A DNA stretch of 36,447 bases from Vitrella brassicaformis (GCA_001179505.1 CDMY01000226.1:119938-156384); one strand, 5' to 3'; positions 23,044 to 35,319 are shown, counted from the stretch's first letter. Notes: generated by a model not told the origin, from the sequence alone. A program made the numbers and translations.

Positions 23044-26000
23044 CATACATATATAGCATGCAGACAAACACACCAGCTGATAGAGACAGAGATAGATGGT
23101 ACATACAGCCCACAGACACACAGACGCACCACATCCATCATGCCATGCACACGGGCGCACACAGGGAGGGGGGCCCTTCTGCCTGCATGTCGTAGTGGGT
23201 TTTTGTTTTCGGGCTGTGTTGAGTGGCTGTGTGGCTGTGTGGCTGCGTGCATGTTTGGTTTTCACGCAGTCGTGTTGGGGGCGGGCTGGCTGACGGATGG
23301 AGTTTCGTAGCTAGCGGCGGACGGATTGGTCTCATCAAACAGACAGACAGACGGACAGACAGACAGAGCGGTGTCGCTGTTCCTTCTGGAGTGAGGTTGG
23401 TTGGATGGCCATGCGTGGCGTGCACGTGTTGAGCGATGCATGTGTGGTGTGGTGTGGTGACATATTTATCCTAGTTTCGTCCATTCGATCCATAGTCTCG
23501 CCTCTGTCTTGCTCGGCGTCCATCTCGTCTCGTTTGGCAGTGTGAGAGGAGCCATGCCATGCAGCCCCCATACATGCGTGGCTCATCTCATCTCCAGTGC
23601 AAGGTCGTCACGCGCAGAGTGTAGCGCAGGGCAGAGGAAGGGATAGCTGGCTTGATGGGCCGGTTGGCTGGTTGGTGTGTTGCTTGATGTGATGGTCTAT
23701 TCTATCTATCTCTGTATGCCATGCCATGCGTCACTCGCTGCCGTACACCGACCGCCCATGCCTTTCCCGCGGCTGCTGGACCGTGAGAGCTGTAGAGTGA
23801 GTGAGTCACCAACTGATGAACTGGTCGAGCACCCGGACTAAAGGCATGGACGGTTGGCCGGTTGTGTGATGCAGGTGCAGCACCGAGCAGAGAGACAAAC
23901 AGACAGACAGACAGGCAGACAGACAGACAGATGAGTGGGTATGTGTTCCTTCCTTCGAGACAGGAGTTAGACAGAGCAAGGAAAGCCGTTTCTCGACTGA
24001 CTTGACTGACTGACTGACACCCCTCCGTGGATGGGATGCATGCTTGACTGCCCCCGCCTCGACCCTTCCCTACCCCTCAACCCTTGTCTAGCCTCCCTAC
24101 CTACCTACCTCCCTCCCTGGCGGCCTCTGACTGACGATATCTCACTCCTCCCTCCCTCTCTAACCCCCTCCCTCCCTCCTGACCCAGCCACTCCCCCAAC
24201 CCACTACTGTGTCTGTCTATCGCACAGAGCGACACCACACACAGCGGAGCGAGCTGCTCCCTTCCTCCTTTCTCACGTCACGTCTCACAGGCAGACGTCA
24301 GGTCTCTGGTAGCCCACTCAAAGCCAGCCAGGCAGGCGGGCACCAATCAGATCAGCCAACACATACGCATGCCTCGCCGGTGACCGCTTTTTTGCATCCC
24401 GGTGAGTGAGCGTGTAGGTAGGTAAGTACATGGATGCGATGCATGTGTGTATGGGTGTATGGATGCATTCATTGCATTCGGTCATTCATTGAGTTTTGAA
24501 ACACGACTAGCGGCCTTGCCTTGAATGCGCCTGGCCTCCCTGCCCACACCCACCCCTGCCGTTTTCTATTTCCTATCCACCCATATATGTGGCTGCGGTG
24601 GCTGTCTGTCGTGAGGGCGCGGCGAGCAGTCTTTCTCGTAGCTGGCAGGTCGTCGGTTCCCTCTGGTGCCGGCCGACCTCCCTGCCACACACAGCATTCA
24701 TTGCTTTGATTGACTGAGTGACGTCCAGTGCATGGACGGACGGACGTGTAGATGTACAGCTAGAGGACACATGCATCCCCATCCCACCTCCCTGCCTGCC
24801 TGCCTTTCTGACGAAGGACGCCGTACCGGATGCCTGTTCTTGTAGATACTAAGTGGATGGATGGATGGATGGTTGGCCGTGCGGCGTGGTGGTTGGTTGG
24901 TTGGTGGATAAAGTGGCGCCTATCTAATGATGTTCGTGAGGTGCCCGACTGCCTGCCTGCCTGCCACTGCCTGCCTGGCTAGATGATGGACGATGCGGCC
25001 CCGTGTGTGCATGTATGTCATGGATGGTGCTGGTGCATGTACGTATTTGTGTAGTCTGTCTGGAAGACCCAGCTGCAAATTTCGTGAGTGCATCAATGTC
25101 TCGTTTTAACCCACGCCCTCACATCGAAATGCGTAGTCTGCGGATACAAGAGTCCCCCCTCTCTCTGCCCCATCCTACAAGCCAACTAATGGGAAGAGAC
25201 GCACACAACCAGAACTCAATTAACCCCCAGATTCGCTCTCTATTTAATTATAGTGTGTCTCGGCAAGTTCTGTCTCCGCGTGTGCGATTGCCTGCTGCTG
25301 GGGTTTCTTCTGTTTCCGTGCGACAGTGTCTGTGTATGTGTTTCTTTACAGTAGCAAGTCTGTCTGTCCAGTCAGTCGGAACCACACAACATGCACAGCA
25401 CGAAGATGAGATGCGATGGATGGATGGATAGATGGACAGAGGATCGAGACAGAGGAGTGAGTCCACACATGCAGATCCGCGCAAAGCCAGCATCCACGCG
25501 GCAGCCCCCTGTGTGCAGCTGCCGGGGCGCTTGCTGCCGCGAAAAAAACGTGTGCGCTTGTATGGTGTGTGGAAGGCAATGAATGGCATGAGAGAGAGGA
25601 GAGAAGAAGACAGTCGGACGTACGAACAGCTGGACAAACGAACGTAAAGAGTGGCAAAGCTAATGAGGCAGTGAGTGAGTCAGTCGATCAGTCAGTCAGT
25701 CAGTCAGTACATCGGGTGGTCTATCTGCCCTCATCCATGCCAGGCAGCTATATATTGAAGTGCCTGCCCTCCACCTCGATCATCTCACGACCTCATCTCA
25801 TCTCATCTCATCTATCTCACCGATCGCATCGCTCCTCCACGCATGTATGTATGACCATGGATGGCATGGAGGTATGTGTCTATACGTATGGAGGTCTGTA
25901 CGTGCAAACGTGTGAATGTGTACCAATTGATTCCACGCATCCCATGCACTCTGGATCGGAGCCAGCAACCCTCTCCACAGCTAGCTAATGCCTGTTTCCC

Positions 26001-27842
26001 TCTCTCCCATCTTATCTATCTGCCAAACCAAAGAACGGCAATTAAGACAGACCCCGCCCGCATGAAGGAAGGCATGCATCAAAACAACCATAAACAAAAA
26101 CCGGCCGAATTACACACAACAGAAACAAAACAATCAGCAGCAGCAGGTGAGAGAGAGAGTGAGTCTGACAGAGAGAACGATTCCGCAGTGTGTGTCATCG
26201 CGAGAGAGAGAGAAGGACCGACAGAGACAACGTAAAGCTAGAGAGGAAGTGTGTGTCTTCGGCTCGCGTGTGCGTCATCAATCAGGCAATCAGGCCGACA
26301 GAGCGAATTCTCGTTGTGTGTGCTACTTGTATAGAATCACCATTCAAGCAACGAGCAAGAAGCCGACACGGCCATTCATTCAGCAGGCAGGCAGGCACGC
26401 AGGCAGGCAGAGAGAAGGATGAACCTTCTATGTGTTGACAAAGAGCAACCGACCACAACACGAACAGCCAGCCACGCAACGTGACACCATACAGAAAATC
26501 GAACCAGACTCGCCTCGCCACGTCCAGTCCATCCAGGCAGATAACCACCACCGTCACAGACACAACACTCACTGGCTGACAGACATGTTCGTTTTTCAGG
26601 TCGGATTGGTTACTTGCACGTACGAGCCACGTTGTCATTCATCAGACCACATGTATCAATCAGATCACACAGGCAGGTTAGTGAACTGCTACTCGGGCCA
26701 AAAATAGCGACGACCGCTGGCAGGCTGTCGTCGGTCCGGTGCGTTCCGCCACCCACTCGTTCATCCATCCATCCATCGCCCGGCGCACGTCTCCCTCCCT
26801 CCCTTGTGTCATACATGTGCGATGTCACTCTTCGCTTCTGCATTCCGGGCGACGGAAACGAGCGGGGCGGGCAAACCAACAAGTCATCCGCCGCTGTCTG
26901 TCTGTCTGTCTGTCTGTCTGTCGTCCGCCGACAGTGGCCGGCCGTCAAGCGACAGGTGCAAAAAACGAAAAGCAGACAAGAAGAGAGAGACTTAATTGTG
27001 CATGCATGGCATCCATCGCCCGACGCACACACAACACAGACGAAAGCATGGATGGTAGTGGTCATTCATCAGCACGGCAAGACACGACACGACACGAGAG
27101 AGCGATGGACGACGGACGGACGGATGGATGGACGGGTGGGTGGGTGACGGCACCACCAAAAAAAAAGACGAAACGACAGTCTGAGGCATCCCACCGCTCC
27201 ACGGAAGAAAATATGTGTTCATTCCTTCCACCCGCCACCCACCCGCAGCCATCCGTAAGCCCCGTCGCTCACCCATCCATCCACATACACGCATTTGCAC
27301 ACCCATAGGTGCAGCCCACAAGGAGCTCCCACTGCGAATCAGCATCGAAGCTAGCTGCCGCTCGATCGGCAAACCGGCACGGGCAACCCACCCAATCATT
27401 CACCGCCCTTGTCCCGTGCAGCAAGCCAAGCCAGCGGGGCCACCCGTCCAATGGCACCCGGTGCTGGCGCTGGCTCGGCCAGTCAGTCGGTCAGTCAGTC
27501 AGTCGGTCGGTCGGTCGTTGGAAAATCAAACTCACCACGCATCTGCGTGCTGACACCTCAGACAGACAGGTAGAGGCACTCACAACAAATGAGGGATGCG
27601 ATGCACTCCTGCGGCAGGCACACAGGCAGGTCGGTAGGTAGGCAGGCAGGCAGGGGGCAGCAAGCAGAGCAGTGGTGAGGCAGTCAGTCAGTCTGGTCGG
27701 TTGCTCACTCGATCATGTCACATGCGGCAGGGCGTATGGCCGACGTCACACCGCGTCACATCACATCACATCACGACATGTGCACAAATGCATATGCAGC
27801 AGATCGCAAGCAGGGCAAACAGGGGGGGAGCGGAGTAAGTAT

Positions 27843-27843
27843 G

Positions 27844-27874
<31 letters not shown>
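27843..27874. repeat. (CAGA)n microsatellite
   Basis: About eight perfect CAGA units. This is the commonest repeat family of the window, occurring in both orientations. Confidence 0.9.
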
Positions 27875-27875
<1 letters not shown>

Positions 27876-29475
27876 TAGCCAGACAGGCTGACAGACAGAC
27901 AGCAATGTACGGGCAAACAGCCGATAAAGTCTTCTATTTATCGGTTTGTGGCCGGTATGAAAGACGGGCAGAGTGCGAAGGGGGGAGAGTAGGAGGGGGG
28001 AGGCGTCCAGAGCCCACCACGGCCTCCGGATGGTGGGCATCTGTCCGCCTGTCGTGCATATGATATATAAAAATGCCACCGGTCGGTCGCTGTGGCCCTC
28101 GCCACGCACATCACATGTATGGTATAGGTGGATGGAAAGTGACTGTATAAAACACCAATGAGCGGCCCGCCTCCCTCCTGCAGGTCATGTCATGTCAGGG
28201 GTGCGTGTATGTGGGTGCACGTCCGTAGGGCCTACCATCCCACAGCAGTCGGCACTCAGAGAAATAGGCCACTCACTCACTCATCTCGCGGATGGAAAGG
28301 GAAGCAAGAGCAATGTGTGTGTACGTGTATGTGTATGTGTATGTGTGTATGGCACGTGTTTGAAGGTTAAAGAGCAAAAGATGTGGTGTGATTGATGCAC
28401 GGACACTACATTTATGTATGGGTGGACCCTTGATATATGGCAAAGTACGACAGGGAGGGAGAGAGGCAGGGGAGCCTCACAGACAAGGCAAAGCAAGGCA
28501 AGACACCTAATACCCAGCTCACTCACGGCATTGCAATGGCGTGAAAGATACGCGCTTGGGCGGATGGTGGGTGGGGTGGATGGATGGATGTGCGTGTGTT
28601 GAGTATGTGCACCCACGTCTGTCTGGTGCAAGCAGGAACTCACTTAACAAATCCAGAAACCAAGCCAGAGAGCAAGCAGGTACGACGGCATCATCAAACC
28701 GCAGGGAGACAGACAGACAGACAGGCATCGCATCACATCACATTTCATCGCATCAGATGACAGACACCATAACACACACGACATCACATAGCATAGCATG
28801 ACACACACAGGGGGACGGACAGCGGCGAGGGAGTGGGCACGGCACGACACACACAGACACACAGACATGCACACACACATATACGTACGTCACAGGGGTT
28901 GGTTGGTGGGGTCAGCACGTAGGAAGGTAGGAAGGTAGCAAGGAAGGTACACGTACAGCGCGCGAGTGGCGACACGAAGCAAGCAGCAAGCGGCAAGTCC
29001 AAGTCCAAGTCAGTCGAGGTCGAAAAAGACGGAAGGCCAAGGCTGGTAAGGTTGTACGTACGCATCTACGTTACGTATGCAGGCAAATCACTCACTGCTC
29101 GCTGGCTCCATGCCGTGCCGTGCCATGCCACCTCACTCACCTCATGCCACCTCAGTGTTCTCAACGGCTTTCCCGCGAAAAAGGAAGGAAGGGAGAGGGA
29201 AACACAGAGCCATATCCAGTGGACTGAGTGAACCAATGAGAGAGCGGCTGGGCTGGTCGCACACGCAGCGAGCGACCTGAACCGAGCGCCCGTATGAGCG
29301 AGTAAGGCTGTAAGTACGTACGATGAGACCGGCTGCGCTTGGTCTTTCCTGATTGAGTCAGGCCCATGATGTGATGTGCGCCACAAACCATCCGTCCTTC
29401 CGTCCGTCCGCTGTGTATCTATATACCTCCCCTCCCTCCCTGCCTCCGTCCCTTGTCCCTTCCTCCTTCCTGTAG

Positions 29476-29965
29476 GTGACCACACCGCACTCACTCACAT
29501 CCTTTCAAGAAAGGGTTTGTCAGTCTCCATGAAGCAGGCTGTCGACAAAATCGCACTCTCAAAGGAAGGTAAGAAGATAGCCACACAGGCAGGCAGGCAG
29601 GCAGCCACACACACACACACACACACACACACGGACGAGCAAGTAAGAAGTGGGAGACATTCATTGTGATATGAAGGGGTTCATCCATCCATCCATCTAT
29701 TGCTTGCTCTCTCTCTCTCTCTCTCTCAGGCACATCGACATGGACAGGCAGGCGAGCACACATGGACATAGTGCATCCATGGCCGCATAGCGTAGGAGTG
29801 ACTGAACCACACGACACACACAGACAGACACGGCACGCACCACATCACACCACATCACATCACTGCAGGAGGCAGGCACTTGATTGAAGGGACGGACGGA
29901 GAGCACAAGGAATATGACATTGGACACTATTGCTGGCACGCACACATGTCATTGATCATATCACA
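29476..29965 (+). other. Possible two-exon coding fragment, unrecognised
   Basis: A segment at 29476-29568 is flanked by a good acceptor (ttcctgtag) and donor (ag|gtaag). A second at 29869 follows ctgcag. Spliced, the frame stays open and reads LSVSMKQAVDKIAL, then RHLIEGTDGEHKEYDIG, wording less repetitive than the surroundings. A WH pair recalls dynein light chain LC8, but the remaining LC8 motifs and a next exon are missing. There is no clear start or stop, so this may be chance. Confidence 0.2.
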
Positions 29966-32058
29966 TATCCCCCCCCTCCCTCCCTCCCGGCCAGCAGAGA
30001 GGGAGGGGAGGGGAGGACTGATGCACTCACTCACTCACGGCAAGCAAGGAAGGGCGGACGGACGGATGGAAAAAGGGAGGGAGGAGAGCACGAGAAAGAC
30101 GAAAGCGCATAGATAGCACATACATACATATGCACACATCCCATCCCATCCACACAAGAGGGAGCACGAGAAAGCCACAGTCAAACCATCAGCTGTTTCG
30201 CTTCAATAAACACCAATCCGATCAGCCGGCCAGCCAGCCAGCCAGCCAGCAGTCTCGGCAGCCAGCCAGAGAGGTAGATAGATTGCCAGCCGGGGAGGGA
30301 GGGAGGACACACCACACCACACCACGCCACAAGACAAGACAAGACAACACGACACAGCACTTACGACATGCGATCGACACACGCAGGGGGGGAAGAAGCC
30401 AGGAGGAGGTCACTCACGACAGACACACGGCACCACCGATCATATCATGCATGCCACGCGGCAAGGCAAGGCAAGGAGGCAAGCAAGCACCGACGTACTC
30501 GCCTATTGCACGAAAAAAGAAAAAGAAAGGCCCCACCAATCCATACACACTGACTGACTCACAGTGGGCGGGGCAGTGAGCGAGCAGGCGAGTGAGTGAG
30601 TTGCCAGACAGACAGACAGACAGACAGGCAGACAGACAGACCAGACGGGCAGGAAAGAATGCAGGCAGGCAGAGCCGCCCCGCCATGCACCCCACCCCCA
30701 GTATCTATCTATCTGTGGACAGACATCATTCAACCAACCAACCAACCAGCTACTGCGTCCATGCGTATGGTGCGATACGGTGCGATGCGGTGCGATGTGT
30801 GTGCGATTCGATTACAGGGAGGGTACATGTGACCAAGTGTCGCTCTCTTTCGTAGGTCGATGCACCCGCCCCGACCCCACAATTCATTCCCCCCTTGATG
30901 CACACTTTCATGCCATGCACGTGGCGGGTGAGCGAGCCGGCAAGCGAGCGCTACGCGGCCTATCTACGACAAAAGGGCCGGGAAAACTAATGTAGCAACC
31001 CCACCGCGGACTCGCCCACCCACACACACAGACAGAGAGACACTCACTTAGACACACAGACGGGGAGTGGGGACGGGCGGTGCTGCGTTCGCTGCCACGC
31101 TCAGACAAGGGGATAGCACACAGGCAGACAGGCAAGGCAGGCAGGCAGGCACAGGCAGATAGAGAGAAGGGCTCACTACGGTGGTGTCGTGCTCATGGGA
31201 TATGATGGATGTGTGGTAACCAAAAGCCGGACGGACAGACAGGGAGACAGGCGGGTAGGTAGGTAGGGGTACTTACTTGCTTACTTACTTGCCGGCTGGC
31301 TGGCTGGCTGGCGTGTGTGCGTCGCCCTGACCAACGAGTGACGCTGACGCACTGCATGGGGGAGATAGATGTGTAGGCAGGCAGTGGGGAGTAAGTGAAG
31401 TGTCGGCAGGTGGGTGGGTGGGCGGGTGGGGATCAGTACTTACTGTCTGTCTTAGGAAGCGCTCATATGCTATGGACTCACGAGCTCACGCATCGAATCG
31501 CATCTACTGACTGACTGACTGACTGCTGAGAGCGATATCCAATCCAGATAGAGAGATGGAGAGATACAGCTAGCTAGGCAACCACCACCTACTTGACCGT
31601 TCCACTCGTCCTTGTTTGTTCTTGTCTTCTCGCCTCGGCTCTCTATCCCCCCCTCCACCACACAGACATGCAGCCCTTCTCGCTTATCTATCGACACTCA
31701 GCCAGGTAGGCAGGTAGGCAGGCCATTCACCGTTCGTCCACTCAGTGGGTACACACAGACAGACTGTTCGTGTGGCTGGGCTGTGGGCGCTTAGAAAAAG
31801 GCGGGCGGAGGATGTGTGTGTGTGTGGATGGCTGGAAGGGACTGGTGAAAGCAAAACATGTGTGTGTGTGTGTGTGTGTCTGTGTGGCAGGTGGGTGAAA
31901 AAAGTGATTGCCTCATCTTATATATACAGACATCAGACGAGCACACGTGGATGGGATGCACACACACAGACACATCACAGACAGCTTTAACGTCACCGAT
32001 CCACCCAACAAAAACAAAGGCGTTGCCCGTCTGTCTGTCACTCGGTCAGTCAGTCAAT

Positions 32059-34274
32059 CTACCCATCCTCTCCCTCATTCCACCCACCTTGGTATCTACT
32101 TCTACTCCCCATAACTCTTCGGGGCAGCAGACAACAACTCTGCAAGAACCACACCCAAAACACACACATTTTTTGTGAGCGAATCCGCCCGCCTCTTTCT
32201 CTCTTGCTTTCCCTCCCTCCCTGACCGCTCTCGGTGGCTCTGTAGGGGCTCAGTTGTGGCATGGAACTTGCTACCGCACTGACCCCCAGGGGGAACTGCC
32301 TGGTGAGAGCAGCTGGTGGTGTGGATGGGTACGGGACGGCCACTGCCACCGGCATGGGCACCCATGCAGTCCCGCAGTACCATCCAGTGTCGCCCCCGTC
32401 GGTCGCCGGCACCAGCATCGCCGGGTCCAGCGACGCTGCAGCCCGCAGCGACAGCCGCGGGGAGGGCGACGTGGGCAGCGAGTGTGAGTATGCTGGCGGT
32501 GGCGCTGGCGGGGGCAGCAGGGGGGGCTGTGGTCCCTGCAGTGGGTGGGGGAGTGGGTCGCTGGGTGTGGATGGGGGGTAAGGGTACGGCTGCATGGCGC
32601 AGGGCGACCCGTCGCTGGGGAAGTCGCGCCCATCGCTGCTCGTGGACGGGTACATCTCCGACGAGCTCGACATTTGGATGGTCGACGGCTCCGACGGCAG
32701 CAGGCGGTGCCGCCCGGCCGGCCTCACCGGTCCCCCATTTCCGTGCATGCTCCACCGCCTCCCCTTGCCGCGGGGGAGCGGGGGCAGCAGCAGGTCGCGG
32801 GGCGACGAGTTGCCCGATCCTAAGGACGACAGCGGCTGCTTGGTCAGCACCAGGTTGGGCACCGACGACGCGGGCGAGGCTGTGCCAAACATGGTGGCCG
32901 GCGTGCTGGCGCTGTGCCCGAACGGCGATTTGTGGGGGCTGAGGTACTTGACGTCCTCTGTGGATGGCGGCTGCTTCGGCTTGGCGGGCTGCATCGGGGG
33001 ACTCGGGGGCGGCGTGCAGATGCGCAGCTGCAGCTGCACAGGTGGCTTGTTGCGGGGTGCCGGTGGGAGAGGGGGCGCGTGCTTGGGCTGGGGCGTGTGT
33101 CTGCAGGTGACCTTGGCGCTGGCCGTGACTGGGGGTGGTGGTGTGGTTGCGCCGTCGCATGAGGATGAGCTGCTGCTGCACAGGGTGGACGTCGATGTGC
33201 TTTGGTCGCTGTTGACTTTGATGATGCGGCCGGAGAACGGAAAACCGGTCGGTAAAGCGTCATTCAACTCGGCCTCACCGTGGGCCCTGAACACAGACAG
33301 GACAGCCAGGCAGGCAGGCAGACACAAAAGATCGATCGATACAGCAAGCCAAATCAGTCCTGAGGGCGTGTGTCCAGCATACATACCATCTGCAGTCTCT
33401 GTTGATGCACTCTCCCTCCAGCCAGTCCTTGCAGACCGCCTTCTTCCGAAACACCCTGCACGACCCACAGTCACACACGCAACACAGGAGGATGCATGCG
33501 CACATCCCTGCCCTTCGAAAAGGTATCGTCTGTCTGGCTGGTGTCTCTCACGATGTCGCTCGCAGCTCTTCCTTCGAGTGGGCGTACGTGCACTTGGGAT
33601 TAGTGCACTTGCCCTCCTGTCACCATGCGGACAGACAGACAGACAGACAGACAGACAGAGAGGAAGCCGTAGTCATCAGGACAGACAGTCTCATCAATCA
33701 ATTGTCAGACGGCCATCTGGGTGTTGCGGTGCAGTGTGCTCACCTTGAGTAGCACTGGGCAGAGTGACGTGGCGCTCAGGTCAGGAGGGCCCCTGCGATC
33801 CTCTGGCCCATGAGCAAACCTGATAGCACAGTGACAAAGGGGAAGAGAGAGAGAGAGAGAGGCATATCCACCACGGTGCCGATCTCCCTCTCTTTCCCTG
33901 CCCATCTGCCTTTCTCCTCCCTCCCTCCCTCCCTCCCTCCCTCGAGAACCCCGGGTGGCTCACTGTGCCGATCTACTCTGATCTGTCCCCCCTCCCTGTC
34001 CTATTGACCACCCCGCCCCTCCACCCCTCACCCACCGGCAATTGGGCCCGAGCGTGCACTTGCCCAGTTTGTACCAGCGACACAAGCTGCGCACAACCAC
34101 AACCACAACCACACCCACGCGCACATCCATCCCGTCCCATCCCCACCATCATAGATCTGCCAGACAGACAAGGGAGCCAGAGCTGTCCGCCCACCTGGTC
34201 TTGTAGAACTGCATGTGGTACAGATTCCGAAAGCCTCCGCCTCCGCCACCCGCGTGCTGTACGTGTTGCGCCAT
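32059..34274 (-). CDS. Triple CCCH zinc finger protein (6 exons)
   Basis: This is probably an RNA-binding protein acting in mRNA turnover or translation. Exons: 34274-34195, 34086-34036, 33819-33744, 33616-33552, 33455-33387, 33286-32059, giving 522 aa. Three CCCH fingers lie in the first 116 residues. Finger 1 is C29-x7-C37-x5-C43-x3-H47. Finger 2 is C64-x8-C73-x4-C78-x3-H82. Finger 3 is C99-x7-C107-x4-C112-x3-H116. An intron cuts every finger, and each becomes complete only after splicing. The linkers (FAHGPEDRR, YAHSKEELRAT) match the alveolate arrangement YKT-x-LC ... AHS-EELRAT. The remaining 400 residues are Pro/Ser-rich and disordered, with SPHKSPFGHS and RRWSMHG as possible phospho-sites. 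The stop at 32059 assumes no further intron; the last 60 residues are repeat-like, so the true C-terminus may differ. Confidence 0.9.
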
Positions 34275-34275
34275 G

Positions 34276-34320
34276 TGTTTGCTCTTCGCTTCCGGCAGCA
34301 GTTGTTTGCTCTTCGCTTCC
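34276..34320 (-). promoter_or_regulatory. 18-bp direct repeat next to the CCCH gene start
   Basis: TGTTTGCTCTTCGCTTCC occurs twice, at 34276-34293 and 34303-34320, with a 27-bp period. It sits immediately upstream of the ATG at 34274. A related copy (TTTGCTCTTCACTTT, two differences) is at 34455-34469. In the transcript sense it reads as GAAGCGAAGAGCAAA. It may be a 5' UTR or core promoter element. Confidence 0.45.
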
Positions 34321-34555
34321 CATCCGCGAGCTTAAGAATACCGTGAAACCCTCAGAACCGTCTGTGTGAATCGGCGTTCTTTCTTCCATCGAAGATCGAC
34401 TCGAGGGATCCATGTCTGCAAAAGGCGATGAACGACGGGTGCATTTCGACCCCATTTGCTCTTCACTTTGGCATGCAGGACCCACTGCCGCAGAATTAGA
34501 GCGTCCTATGCCGCGACTGGCTGCCCCCGTATCGGTGGTTAGGGGGTAGCTCAGA

Positions 34556-34807
34556 TCATTTCCGACAAAAGTAAAAAATAACCGCGCAGATGGTGTGATT
34601 CAATCGGGTGTAGTAACCGGGGGTCCACTCGCAAACGTCGAGAATCTCGACATGCAGGCCCCATTTCGCATGTGACCCCCACATAATGAAATTGCAGAGA
34701 AGCAGCCCACCCAGATTATGTGACACCAATGTGAACCGGCCTGGTGAGAGCCTCTCACACACCAAGCAGCAGCTCCCCGCTCGGTCACGTTCTTTCACAA
34801 TTGGCAC
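34556..34807 (-). CDS. Unrecognised 83-codon ORF
   Basis: The translation is not repeat-derived: it contains FTLVSHNLGGLLLCNFIMWG and VCEWTPGYYTRLNHT. I recognise no family. It has an ATG and a stop, but no supporting splice or neighbour evidence. It could be an orphan gene, a fragment of a degenerate element, or chance. Confidence 0.2.
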   Translation of the reverse strand: MPIVKERDRAGSCCLVCERLSPGRFTLVSHNLGGLLLCNFIMWGSHAKWGLHVEILDVCEWTPGYYTRLNHTICAVIFYFCRK

Positions 34808-34864
34808 CCTTCCGACCGCACTCCGTTCTCAGCAACCAAAGCACCGCGCCGAACCGCACTAGGC

Positions 34865-34954
34865 GCATCCGAACCGTCACTCAAAGGGCAGTCAATCCAG
34901 TCCAACATCATCAACTCACTCACTCTGGGTGGCGAGATATCCTTCACTCAATTC
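34865..34954. repeat. Direct repeat, copy 1
   Basis: This pairs with 35025-35115 at an offset of 160 bp. Both copies begin GCATCCGAACCGTC, differ at scattered sites in the middle, and share an almost perfect 40-bp end including CTGGGTGGCGAGATATCC. Confidence 0.85.
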
Positions 34955-35024
34955 TGTATCACCAATACCAATCTGACCCACTGCTTTCTCTGCAGTGACT
35001 TGACCGACACAAAGCGCACCCGGT

Positions 35025-35115
35025 GCATCCGAACCGTCTCTCGAAGGGCTATCAATCCACTGGCATCATCATCACCTCACTCACTCTGGGTGGCGAGATA
35101 TCCTTCACTCAATTC
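35025..35115. repeat. Direct repeat, copy 2
   Basis: Second copy of the 90-bp repeat, one base longer than the first. On the minus strand both copies carry LSEGYLATQ in one frame, followed by a donor-like AG|AGTGAGTGAG. Confidence 0.85.
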
Positions 35116-35319
35116 GCGTGAAACGCGGTTTGTAAACGATTGGTGTTGTTTCATTAGATCTGCGGCATGAATGGCGTTATCAAGGGCCGCACGCGCAATG
35201 AGGAGAGAGCCAACAACCATCAAGCTCCTCTCCCCTCTCACCTGCATGGCCGCGCTGTGGTCCGCCAGTGGGACGGGCCGGAAGCCGCCGCTGTTGGAGC
35301 TGTTGCCGCAGAGCACCAT
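35077..35319 (-). CDS. Unrecognised 80-codon ORF or small exon
   Basis: The frame begins MVLCGNSSNSGGFRPVPL and has balanced composition. Its first 26 codons (35319-35242) lie between an acceptor-like cttggcag and a strong donor (ATGCAG|gtgaga). An intron ending ccgcag at 35160 would shorten it to 27 aa. The 3' part overlaps copy 2 of the direct repeat. No homology is recognised. Confidence 0.25.
   Translation of the reverse strand: MVLCGNSSNSGGFRPVPLADHSAAMQVRGERSLMVVGSLLIARAALDNAIHAADLMKQHQSFTNRVSRELSEGYLATQSE

Larger units (their letters stand above)
23043..32058. other. 9-kb gene-poor, microsatellite-rich interval
   Basis: No protein gene can be supported with confidence over this 9 kb. 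The interval is dense in CAGA/CTGT (23339-23367, 23897-23931, 26897-26922, 27843-27874, 30605-30640), GTCA, ATGG, CA (29608-29632) and TC (29706-29728) arrays. ORFs in it translate to repetitive or biased strings. Two short stretches with exon-like borders (29476-29568 and 29869-29965) are listed separately. No tRNA or rRNA was recognised. Confidence 0.6.

Noticed and set aside
23339-23367. CRISPR-like arrays from regularly spaced short repeats
   Set aside because: These are continuous microsatellites without unique spacers, in a eukaryotic genome.
29476-29965. Dynein light chain LC8 gene
   Set aside because: Only a WH pair and loose spacing agree; the conserved VG.NFGS.V and FYLG parts are absent downstream.
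32102-33181. 359-codon minus-strand ORF overlapping the CCCH gene, and a 384-codon plus-strand ORF at 32594-33748
   Set aside because: Both are shadows of the GC-rich last CCCH exon in other frames; only the chosen frame joins to the zinc finger exons.
34540-34560. tRNA gene beginning GGGGGTAGCTCAG
   Set aside because: The acceptor-stem and D-arm start resembles tRNA-Ala, but no anticodon arm, T-loop (GGTTCGAATCC) or closing stem follows.
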